Assembly: GCA_963728545.1 (NCBI GenBank)
Contig: CAVSKO010000005.1
Coordinates: forward strand, 62,001 to 126,000
Direction of reading: 5' to 3'
From: DASUNP01 sp963728545
GTDB taxonomy: Bacteria; Acidobacteriota; Blastocatellia; UBA7656
DNA: 64,000 bases
Below are positions 26,487 through 36,109 of the stretch, one piece after another (within the stretch, counting starts at the first letter, position 1; each line of letters starts with the position of its first letter). Made by a program: the position numbers and the translations under genes. Under the pieces are notes generated by a model, which made no database searches, was not told the origin of the DNA, and worked only from the letters and a program-made list of their open reading frames with translations.

Positions 26487-27036
26487 CAGTCATTTGACAC
26501 AGCGCTTCGGATTGTTTGGGCTGCTCCCCTGGTGTTCTTTATAGCCTATGCCCTTTATTATCTGAAACACGGCGGGCTGGCCCATATGCTGTGAATATAT
26601 AATGTCGCGAACCTCGGCAGATGTATGGCTCCCTGCCCCGTCAAGCTACGAGATGGTCGAGACGGCCTTTCAACTTCCGACCTCTTGCGGCCAAGCTCTG
26701 CCTCCATCCGGTTTGCAGAATTATCTCTTCTCAATCAGAGATAACATTCGGGGCTGGTGAAGGAGTGAGGATTGCGAGTTTTGTACCGATACACGTTCAG
26801 TATTGCCATTGCTTTTGAAATCTTCTAAGAACGACGCAAGATCAATAGTGATTGCGACTTCAGTCAATAATGGACCAGGGGCGATCATTATTGATCAATA
26901 TTTGATTCATGAATTATTCGCAATAATCACTGAGAGCATCGGCGCAAGGGGGAGTAGACGCCGGAGGAAACTAAATTGTTCGCTTCTTGTTACCTTTTTA
27001 CTTGGGTGCTATGATTCGCCGATACGAGTAGGAATA
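26487..27036. other. Intergenic stretch holding a Usp remnant and the regulator's leader
   Basis: 550 bases without an intact gene. Bases 26602-26670 are a UspA fragment (separate entry). The part next to 27037 should hold the promoter of the NtrC-type regulator; it is AT-rich (TTGATCAATATTTGATTCAT near 26892) but no site was assigned with confidence. Confidence 0.4.
26602..26670 (+). pseudogene. UspA gene fragment
   Basis: Reads MSRTSADVWLPAPSSYEMV then ETAFQ, nearly the same as residues in the usp gene at 36.1 kb (MSVADVWLPPPSSYEIVEAAFEQ region). No Usp sequence is recognisable on either side. It is a scar of a third tandem-type usp copy lost by rearrangement. Confidence 0.65.
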
Positions 27037-28440
27037 ATGGCCAAGGAAAAAATCCTCATCGTAGACGATGAACAGTTGATTAGGTGGACGCTCACGGAAG
27101 CTCTGCGCACCTGGGGCTATGCTTCAGCCGAAGCTCCTAGCGTAGCTGCTGCCGTCCAGGCGTTTGAGGCCGAACAGCCTGCTGCCGTCTTGTTGGATGT
27201 TAACCTTCCTGACGGATCGGGCCTCGAAGCGTTGCGCGAGCTCAAGCGGCGACAGCCCGATGCCGTAGTCATTATGATGACCGGCAACGTGATGGTGTCG
27301 GATACCATAGCTGCCTTGCGCGGCGGCGCTTACGATTTTATAGGCAAGCCTATCAACCTCGAAGAGCTTCAGGTCACAATCCGAAATGGAATAGAAGCGC
27401 AATCGCTACGCAAAGAAGTTCGCTCAATCCGCCGAGAGCGTGCAAGTCAGTTCAGCTTCGACCAGATAGTGGGCCAGTCTCCCGGTATGCGAGAGATGTT
27501 TCAGCTTGCGCGCAAGGTCGCCGAAAGCGAAGTCTCTTCGGTGCTGCTGCAGGGAGAGTCGGGGACGGGCAAGGACCTGGTTGCAAAGGCCATTCACTAC
27601 GGCTCGCGCCGCCAAGACGCGCCGTTTATCGCCATCAACTGCGCGGCAATCCCTGCAACTCTGATTGAGAGCGAGATGTTCGGCTATGAGAAGGGGGCCT
27701 TCACCGATGCCAAGGGTCGCAAAGAAGGGCTGTTTGAGCAGGCTGAGGGCGGCACTCTCTTCCTAGATGAAATAGGCGAGCTTGAATTGAATGTTCAGGC
27801 AAAGCTGCTGCGCGTTCTTGAGGAAGGCTCATTCCGGCGCGTTGGCGGGCTAAAAGACATTCCGCTCGACGTGCGCGTGATCGCCGCGTCTAATCGCGAC
27901 TTAAAAACCGAAAGCGAAGCCGGACGTTTTCGGCTCGATCTTTACTACAGGCTCTCTGTCATTCAAATAGACATTCCTGCTCTGCGCGAGCGAGGCGAAG
28001 ATATTATTACGCTGGCCGAGCATTACGTCGCTCATTTCAACCAGCGGCTGCGGAAGCGCGTCCGCGGCTTCCGCCCCGACGTTGTAGAGATATTCCGTCA
28101 CTACGATTGGCCGGGCAACGTGCGCGAGCTGCGCAATGTCATCGAGCGCGTGATGATACTGGAAGACGGCGACCTGATAACCTCCGCCTACTTGCCGCGC
28201 GGCCTTGGGAAGGACGAAGTAGAAACCAGAGATAAAGCTCCATCTCTCACAACTCAATCCTCATCTTCGCATTTCAGCCTCCCGGCAGAAGGCATTACCC
28301 TTGATGAAGTGGAGATGTCGCTGGTGCGGCAGGCCCTTGAGCGTAGTGGCGGAAATCAGACGCGCGCCGCCGAGCTGTTAGGCATATCTCGCGACCAGCT
28401 TCGCTACCGCTTGAAAAAGCTCGAAGACACACCCACCTAG
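27037..28440 (+). CDS. NtrC-family sigma-54-dependent response regulator
   Basis: A 467-residue activator. A receiver domain (residues 4-115) carries Asp10/Asp11, phospho-acceptor Asp54 (LLDVNLP) and Lys104-type KP. The AAA+ domain (about 140-380) carries GESGTGKD, the sigma-54-contact loop written GAFTDA instead of GAFTGA, GGTLFLDEIGEL (Walker B) and an arginine-finger block (FRLDLYYRLSV). A Fis-type helix-turn-helix ends it (GGNQTRAAELLGISRDQLRY). ATG 27037 replaces a 78-codon longer frame with no conserved residues. The likely partner kinase is the hybrid kinase at 30.8 kb, with Usp genes between them as plausible targets. Confidence 0.93.
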   Translation: MAKEKILIVDDEQLIRWTLTEALRTWGYASAEAPSVAAAVQAFEAEQPAAVLLDVNLPDGSGLEALRELKRRQPDAVVIMMTGNVMVSDTIAALRGGAYDFIGKPINLEELQVTIRNGIEAQSLRKEVRSIRRERASQFSFDQIVGQSPGMREMFQLARKVAESEVSSVLLQGESGTGKDLVAKAIHYGSRRQDAPFIAINCAAIPATLIESEMFGYEKGAFTDAKGRKEGLFEQAEGGTLFLDEIGELELNVQAKLLRVLEEGSFRRVGGLKDIPLDVRVIAASNRDLKTESEAGRFRLDLYYRLSVIQIDIPALRERGEDIITLAEHYVAHFNQRLRKRVRGFRPDVVEIFRHYDWPGNVRELRNVIERVMILEDGDLITSAYLPRGLGKDEVETRDKAPSLTTQSSSSHFSLPAEGITLDEVEMSLVRQALERSGGNQTRAAELLGISRDQLRYRLKKLEDTPT

Positions 28441-28617
28441 GCCGCTTAAAAATACGCCCTCTCTACCTTTCAGGCTGCGGAATTCTCCGCTGCTCGCTGG
28501 TGATATTTCGCAATCTCACCCGGCCAGGCTCGATCTTGCAGCTATTTAAGGGCGGCACGCTCATTGCTATCGGTATTGTCGAAAGGAGCGCTACGTCAAC
28601 CTCGACGCGGGTGAAGT

Positions 28618-29547
28618 ATGGTGCTAAACGAACGTATCAGCTTTGAGAGCATTCTATGTCCAATTGGCTTGATACCCGACTCGGACGAGGCGCTCAGCTA
28701 CGCTATCGCTCTCGCGAAAGTCTTCAGTGCACGACTGACCGTCATGCACTGCACAGGAGATGATACAGAGACGAGTTTGATAGATCGAAGCCACATTGAA
28801 GAGACGCTCAGGGATTCAATTGAAAAGCACCTTCGTCCGGATGCCGAGAGCGAGATTTCCGCGAAGATCGTAGTGGTGGAAGGCGATCCGCAGATCGCCA
28901 TCACACGCGAGGCCGCCAGGCGACGTATTAACCTGATAGTAATGCGCTCGCGCCGTCAACCTTTCGCAGCGGCGCTTCTTGGCTCGACAGCCGAATCCAT
29001 CTGTCGCACAGCGCCCTGCCCGGTTTTGGTCACTCACTCTTCCGAAGTGGAATGGGCGGGCGCAACGAATAACAGCATCGGCTTGAAACGTGTGCTTGTC
29101 GCTTACGACTTTTCAAGCGATTCGGAGCTGGCGCTCTCCTATGGCCTTTGGCTCGCGCAAGAGTATCAAGCCGAGCTTCACCTGATTCACGTATTGCCGT
29201 TGCGTGTCAGGGCAGAAGCGCCTGAGCTCGCTTACATGCCCTTCGGCGTCGAGGCTTCGTTTAACGAGGCAGCAAGCCGGCTTAACAACGCCGTGCCCGC
29301 CGAGGTCCGCCTGTGGTGCAATGTCAAACAGGCCGTGCGCGAGGGCCATCCTTATCGCGAGGTGCTGGCTTACGCGGAGGACAAGGATATCGATTTGATC
29401 TGCATGGGCGCAAGCGGCACGGGATTCGGAATGCATGCATTGTTCGGCTCAAACGCAGACCGCGTTTTACGCCAGGCCCCAAGCCCCGTTCTTATCGCGC
29501 GACCGCTGAGGCCGATGATAGCTTCGCCGGTCGCTGCCAGCACATAA
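28618..29547 (+). CDS. Tandem-domain universal stress protein
   Basis: A 309-residue protein with two Usp domains (about 8-145 and 155-295). The first has the pattern IVMRSRRQPFAAALLGSTAE, the second ICMGASGTGFGMHALFGSNA, both ending in the Gly/Ser nucleotide-binding segment, the second weaker than canonical. Tandem Usp proteins of this type respond to low oxygen or NO in several bacteria. It lies 177 bp after the sigma-54 activator in the same direction and before two more stress genes. Confidence 0.9.
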   Translation: MVLNERISFESILCPIGLIPDSDEALSYAIALAKVFSARLTVMHCTGDDTETSLIDRSHIEETLRDSIEKHLRPDAESEISAKIVVVEGDPQIAITREAARRRINLIVMRSRRQPFAAALLGSTAESICRTAPCPVLVTHSSEVEWAGATNNSIGLKRVLVAYDFSSDSELALSYGLWLAQEYQAELHLIHVLPLRVRAEAPELAYMPFGVEASFNEAASRLNNAVPAEVRLWCNVKQAVREGHPYREVLAYAEDKDIDLICMGASGTGFGMHALFGSNADRVLRQAPSPVLIARPLRPMIASPVAAST

Positions 29548-29614
29548 GGCAGGGCTGAGTGCTGAGTAACTGTTTTGCACTTGTCACTCAGAACTGAATT
29601 GAGGGAGGTTTAAA

Positions 29615-30104
29615 ATGAAAATCCTATTAGCAGTAGACGGTTCCGTCTTCAGCGATGCGGCTGTAGAAGAGATCGCTCAGAAACCGTGGTCCGTCCTTAA
29701 CGATACCGAGGTGAAAGTCATATCGGTTGTAGAGCCGCCTCTTTTGCCTATATTCGAGAACCTGGGTCCCACCCGACAGTTACTTCGATGAATTAGCGAC
29801 TGCGGCGGAAAACCAGGCGCGCGCGGCTGTTGATAAAGCTGCCGCGCGGCTCCGCCAACAGCAGGGCGGCTGCCTGATTGTTACGACCGAGATAATCGCG
29901 GGCCACCCGAAATACACTATCACTGATGAAGCCGAGGCTTGGGGCGCGGACCTGATAGTGGTCGGCTCTCACGGCTACCGAGGATTGACACGTCTCTGGC
30001 TGGGGTCAGTCTCGCAAGCTGTCGCTTCGCATGCCAAATGTTCGGTCGAGATAGTGCGAAGTCGTAACAAGGATAAAGTCATTCAAGCGCCACTTACTGT
30101 ATGA
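29615..30104 (+). CDS. Universal stress protein, frameshifted
   Basis: Starts MKILLAVDGSVFSDAAVEEI at ATG 29615 behind GGGAGG. The first frame stops after about 60 residues, but a shift of one base near 29757-29770 restores WVPPDSYFDELATAAENQAR and the nucleotide-binding end IVVGSHGYRGLTRLWLGSVS. The joined product (about 162 residues) is closely similar to the intact usp at 587-1048 (TWVLPSNYYDQL, VVGSHGYKGLTKF), so the two are paralogues. The lesion could be a sequencing error. Confidence 0.85.
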
Positions 30105-30138
30105 CAGGCATCAACGGCGTGGGCTTACGGGTTCTCTT

Positions 30139-30564
30139 ATGATAAAGCAAATAAGTTCTGACGAGGCGCGTTTATTGCTCAGCGAAAGTCGCGTCGGGCG
30201 GCTGGGCTGTGTGATTAACGATGGCCCATATGTAGTTCCGGTCAGCTACATCTTTCATGATGATAGCATCTATATTCATTCGCTAGCCGGTCGCAAGACT
30301 CGCGCTCTGGCCGCCAATCCGCGCGCCTGTCTTCAAGTCGATGACATCAAAGACGAGTTACACTGGCGCAGCGTGATTGCCTTCGGGCGTTACGAAGTGG
30401 TCACAAACGAGCAAGAGCGCAATTGGGCTCTGCGCCGCCTTCTTTCTCGCTTTCCGAAATTGACGCCGGTCGAATCCGTCCCCGTGCATGACGGGCAATC
30501 TTCTGTGATAGTCTTTCGCATTCGGGTCGAAGAGATTACCGGCGTCGGTGAAGTGCCGCCTTGA
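30139..30564 (+). CDS. Pyridoxamine-5'-phosphate-oxidase-like flavin-binding protein
   Basis: A 141-residue split-barrel protein of the PNPOx-like/NimA type: SRVGRLGCVINDGPYVVPVS, YIFHDDSIYIHS, GRKTRALAANPRACLQVDD and SVIAFGRYEVV. These bind FMN, F420 or haem and reduce small molecules or act in stress. Placed directly after a usp gene, as such proteins often are in hypoxia-induced clusters. Substrate unknown. Confidence 0.85.
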   Translation: MIKQISSDEARLLLSESRVGRLGCVINDGPYVVPVSYIFHDDSIYIHSLAGRKTRALAANPRACLQVDDIKDELHWRSVIAFGRYEVVTNEQERNWALRRLLSRFPKLTPVESVPVHDGQSSVIVFRIRVEEITGVGEVPP

Positions 30565-30754
30565 TCTTGTAGTCACCTGTCAGCTCGCGTCGCTCTTTTT
30601 TCGGTCAGTCGTACTTGCCGTGTTAATCTCTCCTGGGCAAACTCTACCTCTTTCTCTCTTGTGCAACCCTCCCGCTCGCCGCTAGGATGTTTATCTGAAA
30701 CCTCAGGCGCCTCTGACATCGAAGAACGATTTACCTGATATCGGGTTGTAGAAA

Positions 30755-33064
30755 ATGGTCGTCGATTTAGAGAAACTGACACAACAAACGCCGGCAGATG
30801 TCGGGCAGGAACCGGGCCTGATTGCAGCCGTGCTTGAGGCCGCAGGCGCGCTCATAATCTTGCTCGACCGCGAAGGGCGCATCCTGATGTTCAATCGCGC
30901 TTGCCAGGAAGCGACCGGCTACAGTCTTGAAGAAGTGAAAGGGCGGCGCATCTGGGATGACCTCCTGCCGCCCGAAGAAGTCGATCCTGCTAAAACAATG
31001 TTCGACTCTCCGCGACCTCAGCAATTCCCGAATCAGTCTAGAAGCCATTGGATCAGTAAAGACGGCAAGCGCCGCTTGATTGCCTGGAACAACGCTGCGC
31101 TGCTTGATCCGGATGGCCGCGTACAATGGGTCATAAGCGTAGGCAGCGACATAACGGAGAATAAGGCCGAAGGAGATTTGCAGAAATCTCTCAAGGAGCT
31201 TGCGGACATAAAATTCGCGCTGGACGAATCAAGCATAGTGGCTATCACAGACCAGTCCGGCATCATTAATTATGTAAACGACAAGTTCTGCGAAATCTCG
31301 AAGTATTCCAGGGAAGAGTTGCTCGGCCAGGATCACCGCATAATCAATTCCCAGTATCATCCCAAAGATTTCATAAGAGATTTGTGGACCACGATCGCTA
31401 ACGGAAAAGTTTGGAAGGGCGAATTGAGGAACCGCGCAAAGGACGGTTCTATCTACTGGGTTGATACTACTATCGTGCCTTTCTTAAACGAAAGGGGCAA
31501 GCCTTACCAGTACGTTGCGATCCGCTCGGATATCACCGAGCGCAAGCGGGCCGAAGAACAATTGCGCGAGCAAGCGACCCTGCTCGATAACGCGCAAGAC
31601 GCGATACTCGTACGCGACCTCGACGACAATATCCTGTTCTGGAACAAGGGCGCGGAGCGCATATATGGATGGAAGGCCGATGAAGTCCTGGGTAGAAACG
31701 TTCGCGATATGATCTATAAGGCGAATTCGCCCCATTATGACAAAGCAAGGCATGCTTTGCTTGCAGACGGAGAGTGGGAAGGCGAGTTGCACCAGGTCAC
31801 GAAAGATGGTCGCGAGATCACAGCCGAAAGCCGGTGGACTCTTGTGCGCGACGAGGGCGGCAATCCCAAATCCGTGCTTGTCATCAACACCGATATTACC
31901 GATAAAAAAAGGATCGAGTCGCAGTTCTTGCGCGCGCAACGTATGGAGAGCATAGGAACGCTCGCAGGCGGCATAGCGCACGATTTCAACAACCTGCTGT
32001 CGCCCATAATGATGTCGATCCGAATGCTTCAAAACAGGTTCACAGATGAAGATAGCCAGCGACTGCTACAACTGCTTCAAGCGAGCGCAGAGCGCGGGGC
32101 GGGACTGGTCAAACAGGTGCTCTCTTTTGCAAGAGGCGTCGAAGGTGAGCGTATAACATTGCAGCCGCGTCACCTCATCCGTGAGATAGTCAAGATATTG
32201 AAAGACACTTTGCCCAAGTCAATCGCAGTCGATTTCAGCGCAGCCGATGATCTATGGGCAGTCGCAGGGGACGCTACGCAACTCCATCAGGTGTTGATGA
32301 ATTTCTGTGTGAACGCGCGCGATGCTATGCCCAGTGGCGGGAGGCTGTCGATTAAGGCCGAGAATATTTACATAGATGATAACTATGCGCGGATGAACAT
32401 CAATGCCAGGCCCGGTCGCTACGCGTGTATTACAATCACCGACACAGGCTCAGGTATGCCGCCTCGCATCATAGATAAGATATTCGAGCCGTTCTTTACG
32501 ACCAAAGAGCAGGGCAAGGGGACTGGGCTGGGGCTTTCGACGGCGCTTGGTATAGTCAAAGGCCACGGCGGGTTTATAAATGTCTACAGCGAAGTAGGGC
32601 GCGGCACTCAGTTCAAGATATATATTCCTGCCGCAGTCTTCGACCAGATCGGTCAGCAAGACCGGGTAGGGGTAGAATTGCCCACCGGTAACAATGAGAT
32701 GATTCTCGTAGTAGACGACGAGATGGCGATTCTTGAGATCACGAAAGCCACGCTTGAAATGCATGGCTACCGCGCGCTGACTGCTTCGGACGGCACCGAA
32801 GCTGTGGCGCTTTACGCTCAACACAAAGACGAAATTAAACTTGTATTGACAGACATGATGATGCCTTATATGGATGGTCCGGCGACCATCCGCGCTTTGC
32901 AGAAATTAAATCCGCGCGTAAAGATCATTGCAAGCAGCGGGCTGACGGAAACCGCTCGCATGGCCGAAGCCTCCTCAAACGGCGGGGTGAGCAAATTCTT
33001 AACTAAGCCCTACACGGCGGAAAAACTTCTTGAAACGATTGCCGAAGTCCTCAAAGAAGAATGA
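30755..33064 (+). CDS. Hybrid histidine kinase with three PAS domains and a C-terminal receiver
   Basis: A 769-residue soluble sensor kinase, no membrane segment. Three PAS domains (about 22-140, 150-262, 268-388) are each followed by a PAC segment (SVGSDITENK, AIRSDITERKRAEE, INTDITDKKRIES). The dimerisation/phosphotransfer helix has GGIAHDFNNLLSPIM with the acceptor His. The ATPase domain shows NFCVNARDAMP, DTGSGMP and GTGLGLSTALGIVKGHGG. A receiver follows (VVDDEMAILEI, LTDMMMPYMDG, LTKPY). PAS domains could sense oxygen, redox or light; no ligand residue is decisive. It probably feeds the NtrC-type regulator at 27.0 kb. Confidence 0.93.
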   Translation: MVVDLEKLTQQTPADVGQEPGLIAAVLEAAGALIILLDREGRILMFNRACQEATGYSLEEVKGRRIWDDLLPPEEVDPAKTMFDSPRPQQFPNQSRSHWISKDGKRRLIAWNNAALLDPDGRVQWVISVGSDITENKAEGDLQKSLKELADIKFALDESSIVAITDQSGIINYVNDKFCEISKYSREELLGQDHRIINSQYHPKDFIRDLWTTIANGKVWKGELRNRAKDGSIYWVDTTIVPFLNERGKPYQYVAIRSDITERKRAEEQLREQATLLDNAQDAILVRDLDDNILFWNKGAERIYGWKADEVLGRNVRDMIYKANSPHYDKARHALLADGEWEGELHQVTKDGREITAESRWTLVRDEGGNPKSVLVINTDITDKKRIESQFLRAQRMESIGTLAGGIAHDFNNLLSPIMMSIRMLQNRFTDEDSQRLLQLLQASAERGAGLVKQVLSFARGVEGERITLQPRHLIREIVKILKDTLPKSIAVDFSAADDLWAVAGDATQLHQVLMNFCVNARDAMPSGGRLSIKAENIYIDDNYARMNINARPGRYACITITDTGSGMPPRIIDKIFEPFFTTKEQGKGTGLGLSTALGIVKGHGGFINVYSEVGRGTQFKIYIPAAVFDQIGQQDRVGVELPTGNNEMILVVDDEMAILEITKATLEMHGYRALTASDGTEAVALYAQHKDEIKLVLTDMMMPYMDGPATIRALQKLNPRVKIIASSGLTETARMAEASSNGGVSKFLTKPYTAEKLLETIAEVLKEE

Positions 33065-33095
33065 GCTGCACCGCCCTTTTGATCACGCACAGTCA

Positions 33096-35819
33096 CTACC
33101 CGCGAACGCCGAACAACCTGGCAGGCTCGCTTGCCACAACGCGGACGCGCGCGTCGAGAATCACCGCGCCGCTCTCCTGAACGACGAACGGGTTGCAATC
33201 CAGCTCCGCGATCTGTGGAATGTCTTCGACCATCGCGCTCACTCTAAGCAGTCCTTCTTCAAGCGCCGCCGTGTCACATGGCGCGCTCCCGCGAAAACCC
33301 GTCAGCAGCGGATATGTCTTCAGACTTCGGATCATCTCCGAAGCATCCTCGCGCGTGAGCGGAGTCAGACGCACAGACACGTCCCGTAGAAGCTCGACTA
33401 AAACGCCTCCCGCGCCGCAAGCGACGACGGGTCCGAACTGTGGGTCGCTCACCACGCCTACTATCATTTCCACTCCCCCGGCAATCATCCTCTGGACTAC
33501 AAAACCTGTGATTCTGTTGCCGCGCTCTTCTATGCTCGCCTGTATCTCGACTGCTGCCTGACGAACCTCGTCGCGGCTTGCCAGATTCAGTCGCACGGCT
33601 CCCGCCTCTGTCTTGTGAAGTATGCCGGGCGCGATTGCCTTGAGCGCAACTTCGCCTCCCATCTCTTCGGCGACACGCGTGGCTTCGTCTGCTGTCGCCG
33701 CGATTTTTTGTTCGACGAGCGGAAGCCCATAGCAAGAGAAAAGATTTGCAGTCTCCTCCGCCGTAAGCCAGCAGTCTCCTCGCTCAAGAGCAGTAGCTAC
33801 TACGGCTGCGGCCTCATCCCTGCGGACGTCTTCAAAGCGCGGCGGCGAAGTTGCAGGCCGCTCGCGCCACTCGCCATAGCGCGCCGCCCTGGCGAGCGCA
33901 ATCGCTGCTGCTTCCGGGAAAGCGTAAGAAGGAACACGCACGTCCGTAGAGCTTAACTCTTCGGGTACGCCTTCGGCGGACATAAAGACCGTGATGATAG
34001 GCTTGCTGCGGTTGATCTTTCGCGCGCTTTCGATAATCACGCGGGCAACATCTTTGGCGCGGGTCAGCAGCGGTGGAATGAATATGATTATCAACGCGTC
34101 GATATTCGGGTCTGCCGCGACCGCATCAATAGCTTCGCGGTAGAGATCAGGCGTGGCCGACGCTATCAGATCAACAGGATTAGCAACGCTAGCTTCTGGA
34201 GCCAGTACCGCGCGCAATTTGCTCTCGGTGGCTTGGTCAAGGATAGGCACTTCAAGCCCTTCGGCTTCGCACGCGTCAGCGCACAGGATTGCGGGGCCGC
34301 CTCCGTTTGTGATGATGCCGACGCGCCGGCCTTTTGGGACGGGCTGGTTTGCGAGCAGTGAAGTCACGTCGAACAACTCTTCGAGCGTGTCTGTGCGGAT
34401 CACCCCCGCCTGACGAAACAGCGCATCAACTGTAACGTCCGACGCGGCTAACAGCGCGCCCGTGTGTGATGACGTAGCGCGCGCACCGGCAGTCGAGCGC
34501 CCGCTTTTTACAACGACGATAGGCTTGTTTCGGCCCACACGCCGAGCTATCTCGGAAAACTTCTTCGGGTTGCCGAACGATTCCAGGTAGAGCAATATGA
34601 CGTCGGTCCCTTCATCCGCTTCCCAGTAGCGCAGCAAATCGTTGCCTGAGATGTCTGCTTTGTTGCCGACCGAAACAAACGTGGAGATGCCTAGACCGAG
34701 CCCCTTCGCATATTCGATAATGGCAAGTCCAAGCGCGCCGCTTTGCGAAGAGAATCCCACGCGACCCGGCGGCGGAGCTGTCGGCGCGAATGTCGCTAAC
34801 AGTTGAACATCTGGCGAAGTGTTGAGTATGCCCATGCAGTTAGGCCCAATCAATCGCATTCCTGTAGCGCGGCATACGCGCAATAACTCTTGCTGGCGAG
34901 CGCGCCCTTCTTCGCCTATCTCGCCGAACCCGGCGGAAATTACTATCAGTGCGCGCACTCCCTTGCGCCCACAGGATTCTGCCACCTCTACGACTTGTTC
35001 CGCCGGGACGACGATCACTGCGAGGTCTACGGGGCCGGGTATATCCTCGACCGTCGGGTAAGCCGGGACGCTCTGGACGACTTTCGCAACAGGGTTTACC
35101 GGATAGACTGGCCCGTTGAAGCCGTAGCTCAAGAGGTTGTGAAAGACCTTGCCGCTGATGCTGTCGCGCTGCCGCGATGCCCCGATCACGGCGACAGAGC
35201 GCGGCTTGAAGAAGGCCGTGAGCGCGCTGGTGGCGGCGATGCGCTCCCGCTGCTCGAATCGCTCGATTGCCTCCGGTGTCAGCTCTGTAGGAAATGTGAC
35301 ATGCAACTGGCCCGTTTCGACCGATGTCTTGGCGGGGAAGCCCGATTCGCGAAATACTCCTATCATCTTGTGGTTCGCGGAGAGAATGTCTGCCTCGAAC
35401 AAGTGAATTCCGTTTGCGGAAGCGACTGCTGCAAGTTGGCCGAGCAAGATCGTGCCGAGCCCGCGCCCTTGAAATTCGTCCGATATGGTGAAGGCGACCT
35501 CCGCGCGGTCTTCACCTGAAGTTATGTAAAAAGCATGGCCGACGATTCGCTCTTCTGAACCTTTCGTAGCCACTACGCCAAATCGGCTCGTGTAATCTAC
35601 GTCTACTTCTCGGTGGGCTTCCACCGTCAAAGAGGCGTCTGATACGGGGGCGAAAAAGCGCAGCCATCGGGACTGCTGCGAAAGCGAGCGAAGCAGTTCC
35701 AGAAGCCTGGCTTCGTCGTCCGAACGAATCGGGCGAACGTGTATGGTCGAGCCGTCTTTGAGGACCACATCACCTTCCTGGTAAAAGGGCTGCGCGGGCT
35801 GGTTATTTGCTTTCGACAT
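33096..35819 (-). CDS. GNAT acetyltransferase fused to ADP-forming acyl-CoA synthetase (Pat-like)
   Basis: A 907-residue fusion. The GNAT domain lies first (about 15-185; AFTISDEFQGRGLGTILLGQ is the acetyl-CoA-binding loop). Then come the CoA-binding domain (SVAVIGASRQRDSISGKVFH), the ligase flavodoxin-like part (VGFSSQSGALGLAI; RRVGIITNGGGPAILCADAC, the latter near the catalytic His region) and an ATP-grasp domain at about 690-895 (ALKAIAPGILHKTEAGAVRL, VEMIVGVVSDPQFGP). Proteins of this type acetylate and switch off acetyl-CoA synthetase (Pat/PatZ) or make acetyl-CoA; here the GNAT part is N-terminal, the reverse of enterobacterial PatZ. Read opposite to its neighbours. Confidence 0.9.
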   Translation of the reverse strand: MSKANNQPAQPFYQEGDVVLKDGSTIHVRPIRSDDEARLLELLRSLSQQSRWLRFFAPVSDASLTVEAHREVDVDYTSRFGVVATKGSEERIVGHAFYITSGEDRAEVAFTISDEFQGRGLGTILLGQLAAVASANGIHLFEADILSANHKMIGVFRESGFPAKTSVETGQLHVTFPTELTPEAIERFEQRERIAATSALTAFFKPRSVAVIGASRQRDSISGKVFHNLLSYGFNGPVYPVNPVAKVVQSVPAYPTVEDIPGPVDLAVIVVPAEQVVEVAESCGRKGVRALIVISAGFGEIGEEGRARQQELLRVCRATGMRLIGPNCMGILNTSPDVQLLATFAPTAPPPGRVGFSSQSGALGLAIIEYAKGLGLGISTFVSVGNKADISGNDLLRYWEADEGTDVILLYLESFGNPKKFSEIARRVGRNKPIVVVKSGRSTAGARATSSHTGALLAASDVTVDALFRQAGVIRTDTLEELFDVTSLLANQPVPKGRRVGIITNGGGPAILCADACEAEGLEVPILDQATESKLRAVLAPEASVANPVDLIASATPDLYREAIDAVAADPNIDALIIIFIPPLLTRAKDVARVIIESARKINRSKPIITVFMSAEGVPEELSSTDVRVPSYAFPEAAAIALARAARYGEWRERPATSPPRFEDVRRDEAAAVVATALERGDCWLTAEETANLFSCYGLPLVEQKIAATADEATRVAEEMGGEVALKAIAPGILHKTEAGAVRLNLASRDEVRQAAVEIQASIEERGNRITGFVVQRMIAGGVEMIVGVVSDPQFGPVVACGAGGVLVELLRDVSVRLTPLTREDASEMIRSLKTYPLLTGFRGSAPCDTAALEEGLLRVSAMVEDIPQIAELDCNPFVVQESGAVILDARVRVVASEPARLFGVRG

Positions 35820-36109
35820 AAATCCTAAACCGGGTAATCAATTCTCATACTTTATCGTCCGGGTGGCAAATTGCTTATTGAGGCAACAGGTATGCCGGGC
35901 GCTGCTCGGCGAGCTTTTCGATGATTATAGTTGAGCTCGCCTTGCAATATTGCGGAAAGTTTCCCACGCCGCTGCGCGAAACCTCGCAGCCGTAGACCAA
36001 CAAGCAAACTCTCGCCACGATTTCTGAATAAAATCGGCCATTATCGCTTGACCGTTGGGGAACACGGGTTGCACTCCAGATGAATAGTGTCGGAGAGGAC
36101 GCCGCTAAT

